A stretch of 64,000 nt of DNA from Pseudomonas sp. ATCC PTA-122608 (GTDB lineage Bacteria; Pseudomonadota; Gammaproteobacteria; Pseudomonadales; Pseudomonadaceae), in the NCBI RefSeq assembly GCF_001952855.1, contig NZ_LPNO01000002.1, positions 367,513 to 431,512 on the forward strand, given 5' to 3'. Made by a program: the position numbers and the translations under genes. Below the pieces are notes generated by a model that was not told the origin of the DNA, did not search any database, and saw only the letters and a list, made by a program, of their open reading frames with translations. Below, piece by piece: positions 50,528 through 58,497 of the stretch (position 1 is its first letter; the number at the start of each line of letters is the position of its first letter).

Positions 50528-51595
50528 ATGAAGGTCATGGAAAACACCATCGAAATTGATCACCCAACTACCGATCAGCAAAAGATTGACAAGGTAACTC
50601 GGAGTATTACGGATCATGGGAACTACCTGCGAAAGCGTTATCCGATCCTGCAGCACCAGGATGCTCTGGGCGCGAGTGTCATGGCGTTTTCCCTGCTAGG
50701 GATGGTCATTACGGGAGGGCTCTATATAAAGGGTTTTATCCCCGCATGGACGTGTATTTTGGTCAATGCGCTGCTGACTTCGTTCATTCATGAAATCGAA
50801 CATGACCTGATTCATCGCCTTTATTTTAGAAAGCAGCCGCTTGCCCATAATGCCATGATGCTCTTCTGCTGGCTGGCTCGGCCGGGAATGCCCAGTCCGT
50901 GGCTAAGGCGCAATCTGCACTTTCATCACCATAAGGAGTCCGGAACTGATTCGGATGTCGAGGCCTGGATCACCACGAGCGGCAGCCCTTGGGGAATACT
51001 GCGATTATTAAAACTGGTGGACGGATTTGTATTTGGTTTTCTAAATGCGGTTTTTGCCCCGGGATGGGGGCAAAAGGTAAAATTGTTAGGCAAGATTATT
51101 CGGCTCAATACACCATTCGGGCTTCTGTATTGGGGGTGCTGGTATGTGTTCCTCGGCTACCACCTGTATGTCTGGTTTGGGTCAATGATTGGGATGGAGG
51201 TTCACAGCTCTGCCACGACGCTGGAATTAATGGGCATCATCAATAGCGCAGTAGTTATTCTTATAGCGCCCAATATGATACGGCAGTTCTGCCTATTCTT
51301 TATAAGCTCAAATATGCACTACTACGGCGATGTTGCCCCGCGTAACGCATTACAACAAACCCAAGTGATGAACCCTTGGTGGCTGTGGCCGTTCCAGTTG
51401 TTCTGTTTTAACTTTGGCAGCACCCACAGCATCCATCACTTCGTGGTGAGAGACCCGTTTTATCTGCGCCAGATGACGGCACCGTATGCTCATAAAGTCA
51501 TGGCCCAGGCCGGTGTCAGGTTCAATGACTTCGGCACCTACAAGCGAGCGAACCGCTTCTCCATGGAGCACTCCCAAACTCGGTCTCGTGGGTGA
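50528..51595 (+). CDS. Membrane fatty acid desaturase
   Basis: 355 residues from ATG 50528, behind AGAGGA; upstream ATGs at 50414 and 50444 lack one. Hydrophobic helices alternate with three histidine boxes HEIEHD, HFHHH and HSIHH, which hold the di-iron centre. Such enzymes insert double bonds (or hydroxylate) in acyl chains. The 314 bases upstream are notably AT-rich and hold the operator above. Codon use is less GC-biased than neighbours. The substrate (acyl lipid, acyl-ACP or free acid) is unknown. Confidence 0.85.
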   Translation: MKVMENTIEIDHPTTDQQKIDKVTRSITDHGNYLRKRYPILQHQDALGASVMAFSLLGMVITGGLYIKGFIPAWTCILVNALLTSFIHEIEHDLIHRLYFRKQPLAHNAMMLFCWLARPGMPSPWLRRNLHFHHHKESGTDSDVEAWITTSGSPWGILRLLKLVDGFVFGFLNAVFAPGWGQKVKLLGKIIRLNTPFGLLYWGCWYVFLGYHLYVWFGSMIGMEVHSSATTLELMGIINSAVVILIAPNMIRQFCLFFISSNMHYYGDVAPRNALQQTQVMNPWWLWPFQLFCFNFGSTHSIHHFVVRDPFYLRQMTAPYAHKVMAQAGVRFNDFGTYKRANRFSMEHSQTRSRG

Positions 51596-51665
51596 AGTCC
51601 CCCACGACCATTATCGGTGTTCGGCAAGTATCAAGGGCCGCACTTCAAATAGAGGACATTGAGGT

Positions 51666-52811
51666 ATGAAAGCGCAAGGGATGTGTGCGAAGCCGTTTGA
51701 AGCGGTCAAGCAGGCCTTCGAGGACATGTTTGATGATCCGCAGGAACGTGGGGCCGGCCTATGCGTGCAGGTAGGCGCAGAGACAGTTGTCGACCTCTGG
51801 GCGGGCATGGCGGATCTGGCAGGCACGAAGCCCTGGACCCGCGATACGCTGGCCAATACCTTTTGCGTTATAAAACCCTATGTCGCGGTGGCCGTCCTGA
51901 TGTTGGTCGAGGACGGCAAATTGGAGCTGGATGCGCCCGTGGCCCGTTACTGGCCTGAATTCGCCCAGAGCGGGAAAGCACGGGTCACCTTGCGCCAAGT
52001 GATGAACCACACCGCAGGCCTGCCGGCGCTGCGAGCACCCGACCATAACCCCATGATGTATGACTGGGAACATATGCTGCGGGTCCTGGAAGCCGAGCCG
52101 CTTTGGTGGGAAGCGGGAACAGACCTGGGGTACGGCACCACCACGTTTGGCTGGATTCTCGGTGAATTGATTCGTCGGGTGGACGGGCGAGATCCTTGTG
52201 TGTTTATCCACGAAGAGATTCTGGATCCCCATGAGTTGGACGTGCACCTTGGCGTGGACGCAGAACACTTTCATCGTATCGCGCGTTTCGACAGTGCCAC
52301 GGGACGGGTCGGTGATCCTTACTCGCAGGCATTGCGAACCGTGGTGAAAAACGAGCCGTCACATATCGCGACACTCGCCTTCACCAATCCCGGAATGGTG
52401 CCAAGACGAACCAGTGACCCGCGCTGGTGGGCCTACCGGCAACCCGCCGTGTGTGGACACGGTTCGGCTCACGGCTTGGCCGGTTTCTACAGCGCACTGA
52501 TGGCGGGAAACTTTATCGGTCCCGAACTGCTTAGTGAGTTCACTCGAGAGCACAGTCACGGCATGGATCGGGTATGGATGCGCCCCATGCGTTATGGATT
52601 GGGTTGCATGCTGGAGCAGCAACGAGACCCGACGGCTTCCCATGCGATGGGCCCAAACACCTTCGGCCATATCGGGCTTGGCGGCCCGATCAGTTTCGCC
52701 GATCCCGAAAGGCAAGTGAGCTTTGGCTTTGTCACCACCACCTCGGGCAGCCATTCGATGATTGATCCCCGTCCCGGCCTGCTTTCATCCCTTGTCTATG
52801 CGGCTCTTTGA
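51666..52811 (+). CDS. Beta-lactamase-fold hydrolase with CxxK in place of SxxK
   Basis: 381 residues, behind AGAGGA nine bases before ATG 51666. It aligns with class C beta-lactamase/EstB-type esterases: DTLANTFCVIKPYVAVAVLMLVEDGKL corresponds to the S-x-x-K helix, but the nucleophile is Cys67, with Lys70 kept. Tyr156 (GYGTTT) and His335-Gly337 (FGHIG) fit the other two motifs. No signal peptide, so cytosolic. Gene order with the desaturase (70-base gap) suggests a shared role in acyl-chain modification and release or transfer; that is inference. Confidence 0.8.
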   Translation: MKAQGMCAKPFEAVKQAFEDMFDDPQERGAGLCVQVGAETVVDLWAGMADLAGTKPWTRDTLANTFCVIKPYVAVAVLMLVEDGKLELDAPVARYWPEFAQSGKARVTLRQVMNHTAGLPALRAPDHNPMMYDWEHMLRVLEAEPLWWEAGTDLGYGTTTFGWILGELIRRVDGRDPCVFIHEEILDPHELDVHLGVDAEHFHRIARFDSATGRVGDPYSQALRTVVKNEPSHIATLAFTNPGMVPRRTSDPRWWAYRQPAVCGHGSAHGLAGFYSALMAGNFIGPELLSEFTREHSHGMDRVWMRPMRYGLGCMLEQQRDPTASHAMGPNTFGHIGLGGPISFADPERQVSFGFVTTTSGSHSMIDPRPGLLSSLVYAAL

Positions 52812-53013
52812 AGGTAAGGGGCGGATCTATGCATCTGAGGCTTTCAACAGTGCGCAAGATTGCATAATGCAACGCAGCAGGTTTATGGCAAGATGCGGCC
52901 TTGTGCCACCCACCTGTTGAACCTGCAGAATTAGGCTTTAATTGCCGATATGGATTCACCCAGGAAACTAATCGACTACGGAGCGCGGATGCGCCGTTAC
53001 AAGCCTTAACTGA

Positions 53014-53370
53014 ATGGGTAATCACTTGCCGCGATTTTCAATTTACAGCGGGACGGTTCTAGCCGGGTACTCGGCACTCGATGAGGGCGACCCTCCTATG
53101 GGTGTCGCATTCGGCAGATTCGAGCCAGTCGATGGATACCGATTGATCCAAAACGAGTGCCGTACGAACCACCGTGATCAGTCGGCTCTGGGGCTTTCGG
53201 TTCAAACCGAAACGGGCCAAGTCATTCAGTGTGCAGGCGTTAGTATCCTGGATTACTCGGAAGCGCTTCTACCTGACTTAATTGAGGTTAACGTTCTTGG
53301 CATTTCCCACCCCCCTTATGGTGAGCTGTTTCCTGAACAGGTCGCCCGATATGCAAGGCAACTAAGCTAA
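53014..53370 (+). CDS. Uncharacterised protein
   Basis: 118 residues, MGNHLPRFSIYSGTVLAGYSALDEGDPPMGVAFGRFEP. I have the impression of a conserved but unnamed bacterial family with the pattern GYSALE.GDPPMGVAFG and a C-terminal ILD.S..LPDLIEVNVLGI.....GELFP. No motif suggests an enzyme. The 202 bases before it hold nothing I can name beyond a 13-base palindrome TTGCAT-A-ATGCAA (52860-52872). Confidence 0.7.
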   Translation: MGNHLPRFSIYSGTVLAGYSALDEGDPPMGVAFGRFEPVDGYRLIQNECRTNHRDQSALGLSVQTETGQVIQCAGVSILDYSEALLPDLIEVNVLGISHPPYGELFPEQVARYARQLS

Positions 53371-53501
53371 GCCAGTTATTCACCGGTACCTTGCAACCAG
53401 CTTCCGGTCACAAGTGACTGATGGCAAACCGAAACCTATCCCTCCCGGCTCACAATGAGCCGTTGGTTTATGAACGAGGGTGGGTAAAACGACGACATGA
53501 T

Positions 53502-54068
53502 TTATTTATAAATAAATTCATACGCCTCAATATAAGAACCTATCTTGTTTGAATGAGCAGTCACCCACACTGCATTCATGCCTTTCTTTCTTTGATCGTT
53601 GAGTTCCGACTGAGTGGTACAAAGCTCAACCCAGCGCTCAGTCTTTAAATCCTTAATCCGCAGACCCGCCTCACAACGACTGAACTTTCCAACGTAGGGC
53701 CCCGGAGTATCCAGCTCGTAAGGTGACGCATACTGAACAATGTCGCCGGGCAACAGGTACGTAACGACGTCATAACTGTGTAAGGACAAAATCAGACCCA
53801 GGCAAAAACCACCAAAAAAAGATTCTCCAACACGGTTCGGGTTTCTTACAGCCGGACGATAGTAGGTGGCCCTTGCAGCAAAAAAGAGTCCAACCAGACA
53901 ACCAACGACTATATAGGTCGTCCACTCGGGAATCGATGGCATTAAAACCGTTCGCATTCCAATACGAGCGGCCCAGAGCATATAAGCAATCCATGCTCCA
54001 AATACCAGACACACCACCAACAACAAGGTTCTTTTCTTTGATTTGTTTTCAAATGAAGGATATTCCAT
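53502..54068 (-). CDS. Uncharacterised membrane protein
   Basis: 188 residues with three hydrophobic segments (about 13-33, 47-66 and 84-104) and a soluble C-terminal part (KFSRCEAGLRIKDLKTERWVELCTTQSELNDQRKKGMNAVWVTAH). Two cysteines in the C-terminal part may pair. AT-rich by the standard of this window. Resembles no family I know. Confidence 0.7.
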   Translation of the reverse strand: MEYPSFENKSKKRTLLLVVCLVFGAWIAYMLWAARIGMRTVLMPSIPEWTTYIVVGCLVGLFFAARATYYRPAVRNPNRVGESFFGGFCLGLILSLHSYDVVTYLLPGDIVQYASPYELDTPGPYVGKFSRCEAGLRIKDLKTERWVELCTTQSELNDQRKKGMNAVWVTAHSNKIGSYIEAYEFIYK

Positions 54069-54308
54069 TCCCTGCCTACTCTATTTTTAAATTCCCGGGA
54101 AAAGCACTTCGTGCTTCACGCCAACTTCCTTTACCCGATTGGCATGCCGGGCATATTAACGAATGAGCGTCACGGGTAACGGCCTATTTATCCGCGACTC
54201 ACAGACATGGGCAGAGCGCCATCGGTTCTACCCATTAGCGCAAATTGTTCAACCGCCTCACATCCCTTATCCTCGTGGCCTTACCTGCCAACGCCCGCCG
54301 GAGCCCTC

Positions 54309-54929
54309 ATGGACCTCGCCACCCTAACCCTCTTCCTCCCGGCCTGCTTCGCCCTGAACATGGCGCCCGGCCCGAACAACCTGCTGTCCGTGAGCAACTC
54401 CACCCGCTACGGCTACCGTACTTCGTGCCTGGCGGGCGTCGGGCGCTTGCTGGCCTTCGCCGGGATGATCGCCCTCGCGTCCGCCGGGCTGGCGGTGGTG
54501 TTGCAAACTTCAGAATTGCTGTTCTACGGGATCAAGATCCTGGGCGCCGCGTATCTGTTTTATCTGGCGTATCAACTGTGGCGGGCCAACCCGCAAGCGG
54601 AGGCTGAGTCGACAGCGCCCAAGGCCGGTTTGTGGGCATTGGCAAGACAGGAGTTCCTGGTGGCCGCCGGCAATCCCAAGGCAATCCTGATTTTTACCGC
54701 CTTCCTACCGCAATTCGTCGACCCGGCACAGCCGATCACACCGCAATTCGCCCTGCTGGGTGTGATGTTCCTGGCCCTGGAATGGATCGCCATCAGCGCC
54801 TACGCCTATATGGGTTTGCATATGCGCCGCTGGTTTTCGCAGGCTCGGGGCAAGCGGATTTTCAACCGCTGCTGTGCGGGGTTGTTGTCGGCCGCCGCGA
54901 CGGTGTTGCTGATGGCACGCAGAGCCTGA
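54309..54929 (+). CDS. LysE/RhtB-family exporter
   Basis: 206 residues from ATG 54309 (MDLATLTLFLPACFALNMAPGPNNLLSVSNSTRYGYR); six helices. GNPKAILIFTAFLPQFVDP is the central motif. Followed 15 bases downstream by a phosphinothricin-type acetyltransferase gene, a pairing that suggests export or detoxification of an amino acid analogue. The 240 bases upstream show no gene. Confidence 0.9.
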   Translation: MDLATLTLFLPACFALNMAPGPNNLLSVSNSTRYGYRTSCLAGVGRLLAFAGMIALASAGLAVVLQTSELLFYGIKILGAAYLFYLAYQLWRANPQAEAESTAPKAGLWALARQEFLVAAGNPKAILIFTAFLPQFVDPAQPITPQFALLGVMFLALEWIAISAYAYMGLHMRRWFSQARGKRIFNRCCAGLLSAAATVLLMARRA

Positions 54930-54944
54930 AAAAGAGGATAAAGG

Positions 54945-55496
54945 ATGAGTTTCACCGTCAATGTAAGGGTGGCAGTCGTAGCAGATGCACCCGCCATCCA
55001 GGCGATTTATGCACCCATGGTTGAACGCACGGCGATCTCTTTCGAGCAGGAAGCTCCGAGCATCGAAGAGATGGCCCAGCGGATCACTACCACGCTGGAT
55101 CTTTATCCCTACCTGGTAGCCGAGCGCGACGGTCAGGTCGTGGGCTACGCCTATGCCAGCCCGCATCGCGCCCGGCAAGCGTATCGCTGGTCGGTGGATG
55201 TCACGGTGTATATCGATCCTGCGGCACATCGCAACGGAATCGGCCGAGCGTTATACCAACAGTTATTGCCCCTGCTCGTGCGCCAGGGCTACCACGCGGC
55301 CTATGCCGGGATCGCCCTGCCGAACGCCGGGAGTGTGGGGTTGCATGAAGCGTTGGGCTTCACGCATATCGGGACGTATCCTGAAGTCGGATTCAAGCAT
55401 GGTCAGTGGCATGACGTAGGTTATTGGCGCAAGGCACTGGATGGATCAACACCGCCCAGGTCGATCATTCCATTCAACGAGTTGCCGGGGAAATAG
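54945..55496 (+). CDS. Phosphinothricin/methionine-sulfone-type N-acetyltransferase
   Basis: 183 residues. VRVAVVADAPAIQAIYAPMVERTAISFEQEAPS, and YIDPAAHRNGIGRALYQQLLPLL with GIALPNAGSVGLHEALGFTHIGTYPEVGFKHGQWHDVGYWRK, follow the PAT/Bar family closely. Homologues in Pseudomonas often acetylate methionine sulfoximine and phosphinothricin. Ribosome site AAAGAGGATAAAGG upstream; probably cotranscribed with the LysE-type exporter. Confidence 0.9.
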   Translation: MSFTVNVRVAVVADAPAIQAIYAPMVERTAISFEQEAPSIEEMAQRITTTLDLYPYLVAERDGQVVGYAYASPHRARQAYRWSVDVTVYIDPAAHRNGIGRALYQQLLPLLVRQGYHAAYAGIALPNAGSVGLHEALGFTHIGTYPEVGFKHGQWHDVGYWRKALDGSTPPRSIIPFNELPGK

Positions 55497-55644
55497 GTTG
55501 GGCGGTGACGAGTTTGTGATCCTGCTTAACAACACCTCGAACGAGCGCACCGTCGCGCTGGGCCGCGTCGGCTTGATTGAACAAAGTGATGCGGCGCTGT
55601 ATGAATCCAAGCGTGGCGGACGCGTTCAGCCGCTCAACCTTTAA
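55495..55644 (+). pseudogene. GGDEF-domain remnant (diguanylate cyclase fragment)
   Basis: Begins RLGGDEFVILLNN, the GGDEF active-site signature, and ends SDAALYESKRGGR, the C-terminal signature of the same domain, but with about 30 residues between where about 65-70 are normal. There is no start codon or upstream part; the fragment touches the PAT stop codon. It is best read as a leftover of a diguanylate cyclase gene with an internal deletion. Confidence 0.8.
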
Positions 55645-56113
55645 GCGCCGCCTCAATCCCCGCGACATCGATCTTGGTCATCCCCATCATCGCCTCAAAC
55701 GCCCGCTTGGCCGCTGCCGGATCGGGATGGGTGATCGCCGTGCTCAGCACCCTCGGGGTAATCTGCCACCTCACACCCCATTTATCCTGACACCAGCCGC
55801 AGACATTTTCCTGGCCGCCATGGCTGACAATTGCGTGCCACAAGCGATCGGTTTCCGCCTGATCGTCGGTGGCCACCTGGAACGAGAATGCCTCGTTGTG
55901 CTGCACGCCAGAGCCGCCGTTCAGGCCAAGGCAAGGAATGCCCATGACCGTGAATTCCACGGTCAACACATCGCCCTGCTTGCCCGCCGGGTAATCCCCG
56001 GGCGCGTGATGGACAGCGGTCACCGCACTGTCCGGGAAGGTCTTGGCGTAGAAGTTGGCAGCGTCCAGTGCGCTGCCGTCGTACCAAAGGCACACCGTGT
56101 TTTTGCTGAGCAT
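55634..56113 (-). CDS. VOC-superfamily PhnB-like protein
   Basis: 159 residues from ATG 56113 behind GGAGAAC. LWYDGSALDAANFYAKTFPDS and WCQDKWGVRWQITPRVL are typical of the PhnB / '3-demethylubiquinone-9 3-methyltransferase' group of the VOC fold, whose real function is unknown. Overlaps the end of the GGDEF remnant by 11 bases. Confidence 0.88.
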   Translation of the reverse strand: MLSKNTVCLWYDGSALDAANFYAKTFPDSAVTAVHHAPGDYPAGKQGDVLTVEFTVMGIPCLGLNGGSGVQHNEAFSFQVATDDQAETDRLWHAIVSHGGQENVCGWCQDKWGVRWQITPRVLSTAITHPDPAAAKRAFEAMMGMTKIDVAGIEAALKG

Positions 56114-56219
56114 GAGTGTTCTCCAGCGTGGAGGTTCGGACTTGCAGTGTAGTACCGCTACCGACAAGAATGCGTTCGCGTCCTGGCACGCCCCCCGCTT
56201 TAACCCCACGGTGCAGATA

Positions 56220-57197
56220 ATGAGTAACGGTGTAAGGATCGACCCGCGAACACTCCCGGTCCCGCAATCCATCAGCCCCGAGGCCCAGGCGATGCTGCGT
56301 CGCTCGGTGAATGACGAGGGCGTGCCGCTGAACAGCCTGTACGCCATGCCCGCCGCCGATGACCACGATGGCTGGCGTCGCATGCAAGCCGCCGTCGCCC
56401 AAAACTACGCCGCGTCACAGGTGGGGCAAGCGGCGAGCCTGCGCGCCCTCGTCGAGACGATCACCGTCGCAAGCGCCACCGTGTACCGGGCAACCCCAGC
56501 CGACGGCGCCGAGTTCGCTTATATCGACCTGCACGGCGGCGCCCTGGTGTTCGGTGGCGGCGAAAACGCCCGCCTCGCCGCCGGCAGACATGCCGACCTG
56601 CATGGCATGACCTGCTACGGCGTGGACTACCGCATGCCGCCTGACTATCCGTACCCGGCGGCACTCGATGACTGCATGGCCACCTACCGGCACGTACTGG
56701 CGCACCACACCCCGGACAAGATCGTGATCGGCGGCCGCTCGGCCGGAGGCAACCTTGCCGCCGCAACGGTGCTGCGGGCCCGCGACGAAGGCTTGCCGCT
56801 GCCGGCCGCGCTGGTATTGCTGTCACCCGAAGTGGACCTGACCGAATCGGGCGACAGCTTCCAGGTCAACCGCACCGTCGACGTGGTGCTGCCCAACCCG
56901 CTGATGAGCACCAACCTGCTGTACGCCGCCGGCGCGGAGTTGTCTCACCCGTACCTGTCGCCATTGTTCGGAGATTTCGCAAAGGGCTTCCCGCCGACGT
57001 TCGTGCAAAGCGGCACCCGTGACCTGTTCCTCTCCAACGCCGTGCGCCTGCATCGCGCGCTGCGAAGGGCCGAGGTGCCGGTGGATCTGCATATTTTTGA
57101 AGCGATGCCCCACGGCGGTTTCATGGGCGCGCCGGAAGACGCAGAACTGTCGGCGGAACAGGTGCGTTTTGTGCGCCACTGGTTGAACCGCGCCTGA
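56220..57197 (+). CDS. HSL-type alpha/beta hydrolase (esterase)
   Basis: 325 residues from ATG 56220 (MSNGVRIDPRTLPVPQ). DLHGGALVFGGG is a variant of the HGGG oxyanion motif (HGGA), GGRSAGGNLAAA the nucleophile Ser, and MPHGGFM the His. Cytosolic carboxylesterase of the hormone-sensitive-lipase family. The frame runs upstream to 56055, but that part overlaps the divergent VOC gene. Confidence 0.88.
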   Translation: MSNGVRIDPRTLPVPQSISPEAQAMLRRSVNDEGVPLNSLYAMPAADDHDGWRRMQAAVAQNYAASQVGQAASLRALVETITVASATVYRATPADGAEFAYIDLHGGALVFGGGENARLAAGRHADLHGMTCYGVDYRMPPDYPYPAALDDCMATYRHVLAHHTPDKIVIGGRSAGGNLAAATVLRARDEGLPLPAALVLLSPEVDLTESGDSFQVNRTVDVVLPNPLMSTNLLYAAGAELSHPYLSPLFGDFAKGFPPTFVQSGTRDLFLSNAVRLHRALRRAEVPVDLHIFEAMPHGGFMGAPEDAELSAEQVRFVRHWLNRA

Positions 57198-57207
57198 TCG
57201 CTGCGAG

Positions 57208-57260
57208 TTGACACACCCTGTAATAATCCATAAAGATGAGCGTCTTATTCAGGGTGTGTC
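57208..57260 (+). promoter_or_regulatory. Promoter framed by a long inverted repeat
   Basis: TTGACA (57208-57213), 17 bases, TAAAGA (57231-57236). GACACACCCTG (57210-57220) and CAGGGTGTGTC (57250-57260) are a perfect 11-bp inverted repeat, continued inward by AATAA / TTATT. One arm covers the -35 box and the other the start of the transcript. It could bind a repressor or, as RNA, fold into a hairpin. Confidence 0.6.
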
Positions 57261-57264
57261 CTCA

Positions 57265-57366
57265 ATGTCTGCAACGACCTTCAACTTTTCCGTCATTGGC
57301 TTGATTGCCAAGGCGCAAGGTTGCGTTGCGCACGCCCTCAAATCGAAGAAACAGTCGCTCATGTGA
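57265..57366 (+). CDS. 33-residue open frame, possible small protein or leader peptide
   Basis: ATG 57265 to TGA 57364; encodes MSATTFNFSVIGLIAKAQGC followed by VAHALKSKKQSLM. The first half is hydrophobic and the end is lysine-rich (ALKSKKQ). It lies right behind the promoter at 57208 and just before a large hairpin and the DapA-like gene. No strong ribosome site (GGGTGTG at best). Either a conserved small protein or a regulatory leader; conservation would tell. Confidence 0.45.
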   Translation: MSATTFNFSVIGLIAKAQGCVAHALKSKKQSLM

Positions 57367-57368
57367 CC

Positions 57369-57421
57369 GGGGCGCGCTGTCCCGTCAGATGAGCTGACAG
57401 GACATTGAGCGCGAAGGCCCC
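57369..57421 (+). ncRNA. Large stem-loop in the leader of the DapA-like gene
   Basis: GGGGC-GCGCT-GTCC-C-GTCAG, loop ATGAG, CTGAC-A-GGAC-ATTG-AGCGC-GAAG-GCCCC: 19 pairs interrupted by one mismatch and two bulges, starting three bases after the small-ORF stop. No U-run follows (CTCCTCTTGCTTACTTCC), so it is not a standard terminator. A structured 5' UTR element is likely. Confidence 0.6.
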
Positions 57422-57489
57422 CTCCTCTTGCTTACTTCCCTCTGCCCTTCTGACGGTGACGAAATCGGTCAACCATCAGGAGAAAGCGC

Positions 57490-58353
57490 ATGTCATCATT
57501 TCAAGGTATCTGGGTTCCCGTGGTTACACCGTTTCATAACGGCGCCATCGACTTCATTGGCTTGCGCCGCCTGGTCTGCCATCTGCTGGAAGAAGGCGTG
57601 GCCGGGATCATGGTCTGTACCACCACCGGCGAAGCTGCCTCGTTGAGCCGCCATGAGCAGTTGGCGATGCTGGATGCAGTACTAGAACTGGTACCGGCGC
57701 AGCAAGTGGTGATGGGTCTGGCCGGGTATAACCAGATTGAGCTGTTGCAGTTCCAGGCCGAAATCCTGAAGCGCCCGGTGGCCGGCTTGCTGGTGCCGCC
57801 GCCGAGCTACATACGCCCGTCCCAGGCGGGCCTTGAGGCGTTCTTCCGCACCGTGGCCGATGCCTCCAGTGTGCCGATCATTCTGTATGACATTCCCTAT
57901 CGCACCGGCATTGCCTTCGAACAGGCGACGCTGCTGAACATCGTTGCCCATGAACGGATCGTCGCGATCAAGGATTGCGGCGGCAACCTGGCCAACACCC
58001 TGGCGTTGTTGGCCAGTGGGAAGGTTGATGTGTTGTGTGGCGAGGATGTGCAGATATTCAACGCACTGTGCCTGGGAGCGACCGGTGCGATTGCCGCGTC
58101 GGCGCATGTGCGGACCGAGGATTTTGTGACGCTGCATCGGCAGGTTCGGGATAACCAATTGATGGCGGCTCGTAAGACGTTTTTCGGTTTGCTGCCGTTG
58201 ATTCACACAATGTTCGTGGAGCCCAATCCGGCGCCGGTGAAGGCGGCACTGGCGATGGAAGGGTTGATCGGCAGTGAGTTGCGGGCGCCGATGCTGGCGG
58301 CGAGTGAGACGGTGGTGAATCAATTGCAGCAAGTCTTGGCCACGCTCGAATAA
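57490..58353 (+). CDS. Dihydrodipicolinate synthase-family aldolase/lyase
   Basis: 287 residues, behind AGGAGAAAG. The DapA fold is clear: VPVVTPFHNGAIDF, TTGEAASLSRHEQ, the Tyr of ILYDIPYRTG and the Schiff-base Lys of IVAIKDCGG. Family members include dihydrodipicolinate synthase, N-acetylneuraminate lyase and several keto-acid aldolases. The chain is close to true DapA, but no lysine-pathway gene is adjacent, so an accessory aldolase is equally possible. Confidence 0.85.
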   Translation: MSSFQGIWVPVVTPFHNGAIDFIGLRRLVCHLLEEGVAGIMVCTTTGEAASLSRHEQLAMLDAVLELVPAQQVVMGLAGYNQIELLQFQAEILKRPVAGLLVPPPSYIRPSQAGLEAFFRTVADASSVPIILYDIPYRTGIAFEQATLLNIVAHERIVAIKDCGGNLANTLALLASGKVDVLCGEDVQIFNALCLGATGAIAASAHVRTEDFVTLHRQVRDNQLMAARKTFFGLLPLIHTMFVEPNPAPVKAALAMEGLIGSELRAPMLAASETVVNQLQQVLATLE

Positions 58354-58355
58354 CC

Positions 58356-58487
58356 TGTGGCGAGGGAGCTTGCTCCCGCTGGGGTGCGAAGCGCCCCCAA
58401 AACCAGACACCCCATTTTATCTGCCGAAAAGAGGTGTCTGGACTAGGGCTGCTGCGCAGCCCAGCGGGAGCAAGCTCCCTCGCCACA
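58356..58487. repeat. REPIN (GTGGCGAGGGAGCTTGCTCCC type) with palindromic loop
   Basis: Arms from TGTGGCGAG (58356) to CTCGCCACA (58487). The loop contains an unrelated 9-bp inverted repeat CCAGACACC (58403-58411) / GGTGTCTGG (58433-58441). Located between the convergent DapA-like and GntR genes. Confidence 0.9.
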
Positions 58488-58497
58488 GGGGTGCGGT

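Noticed and set aside
57369-57421. A lysine riboswitch upstream of the DapA-like gene
   Set aside because: The element is about 53 bases; known lysine riboswitches are roughly 170 bases with five helices, and none of their conserved core is present.
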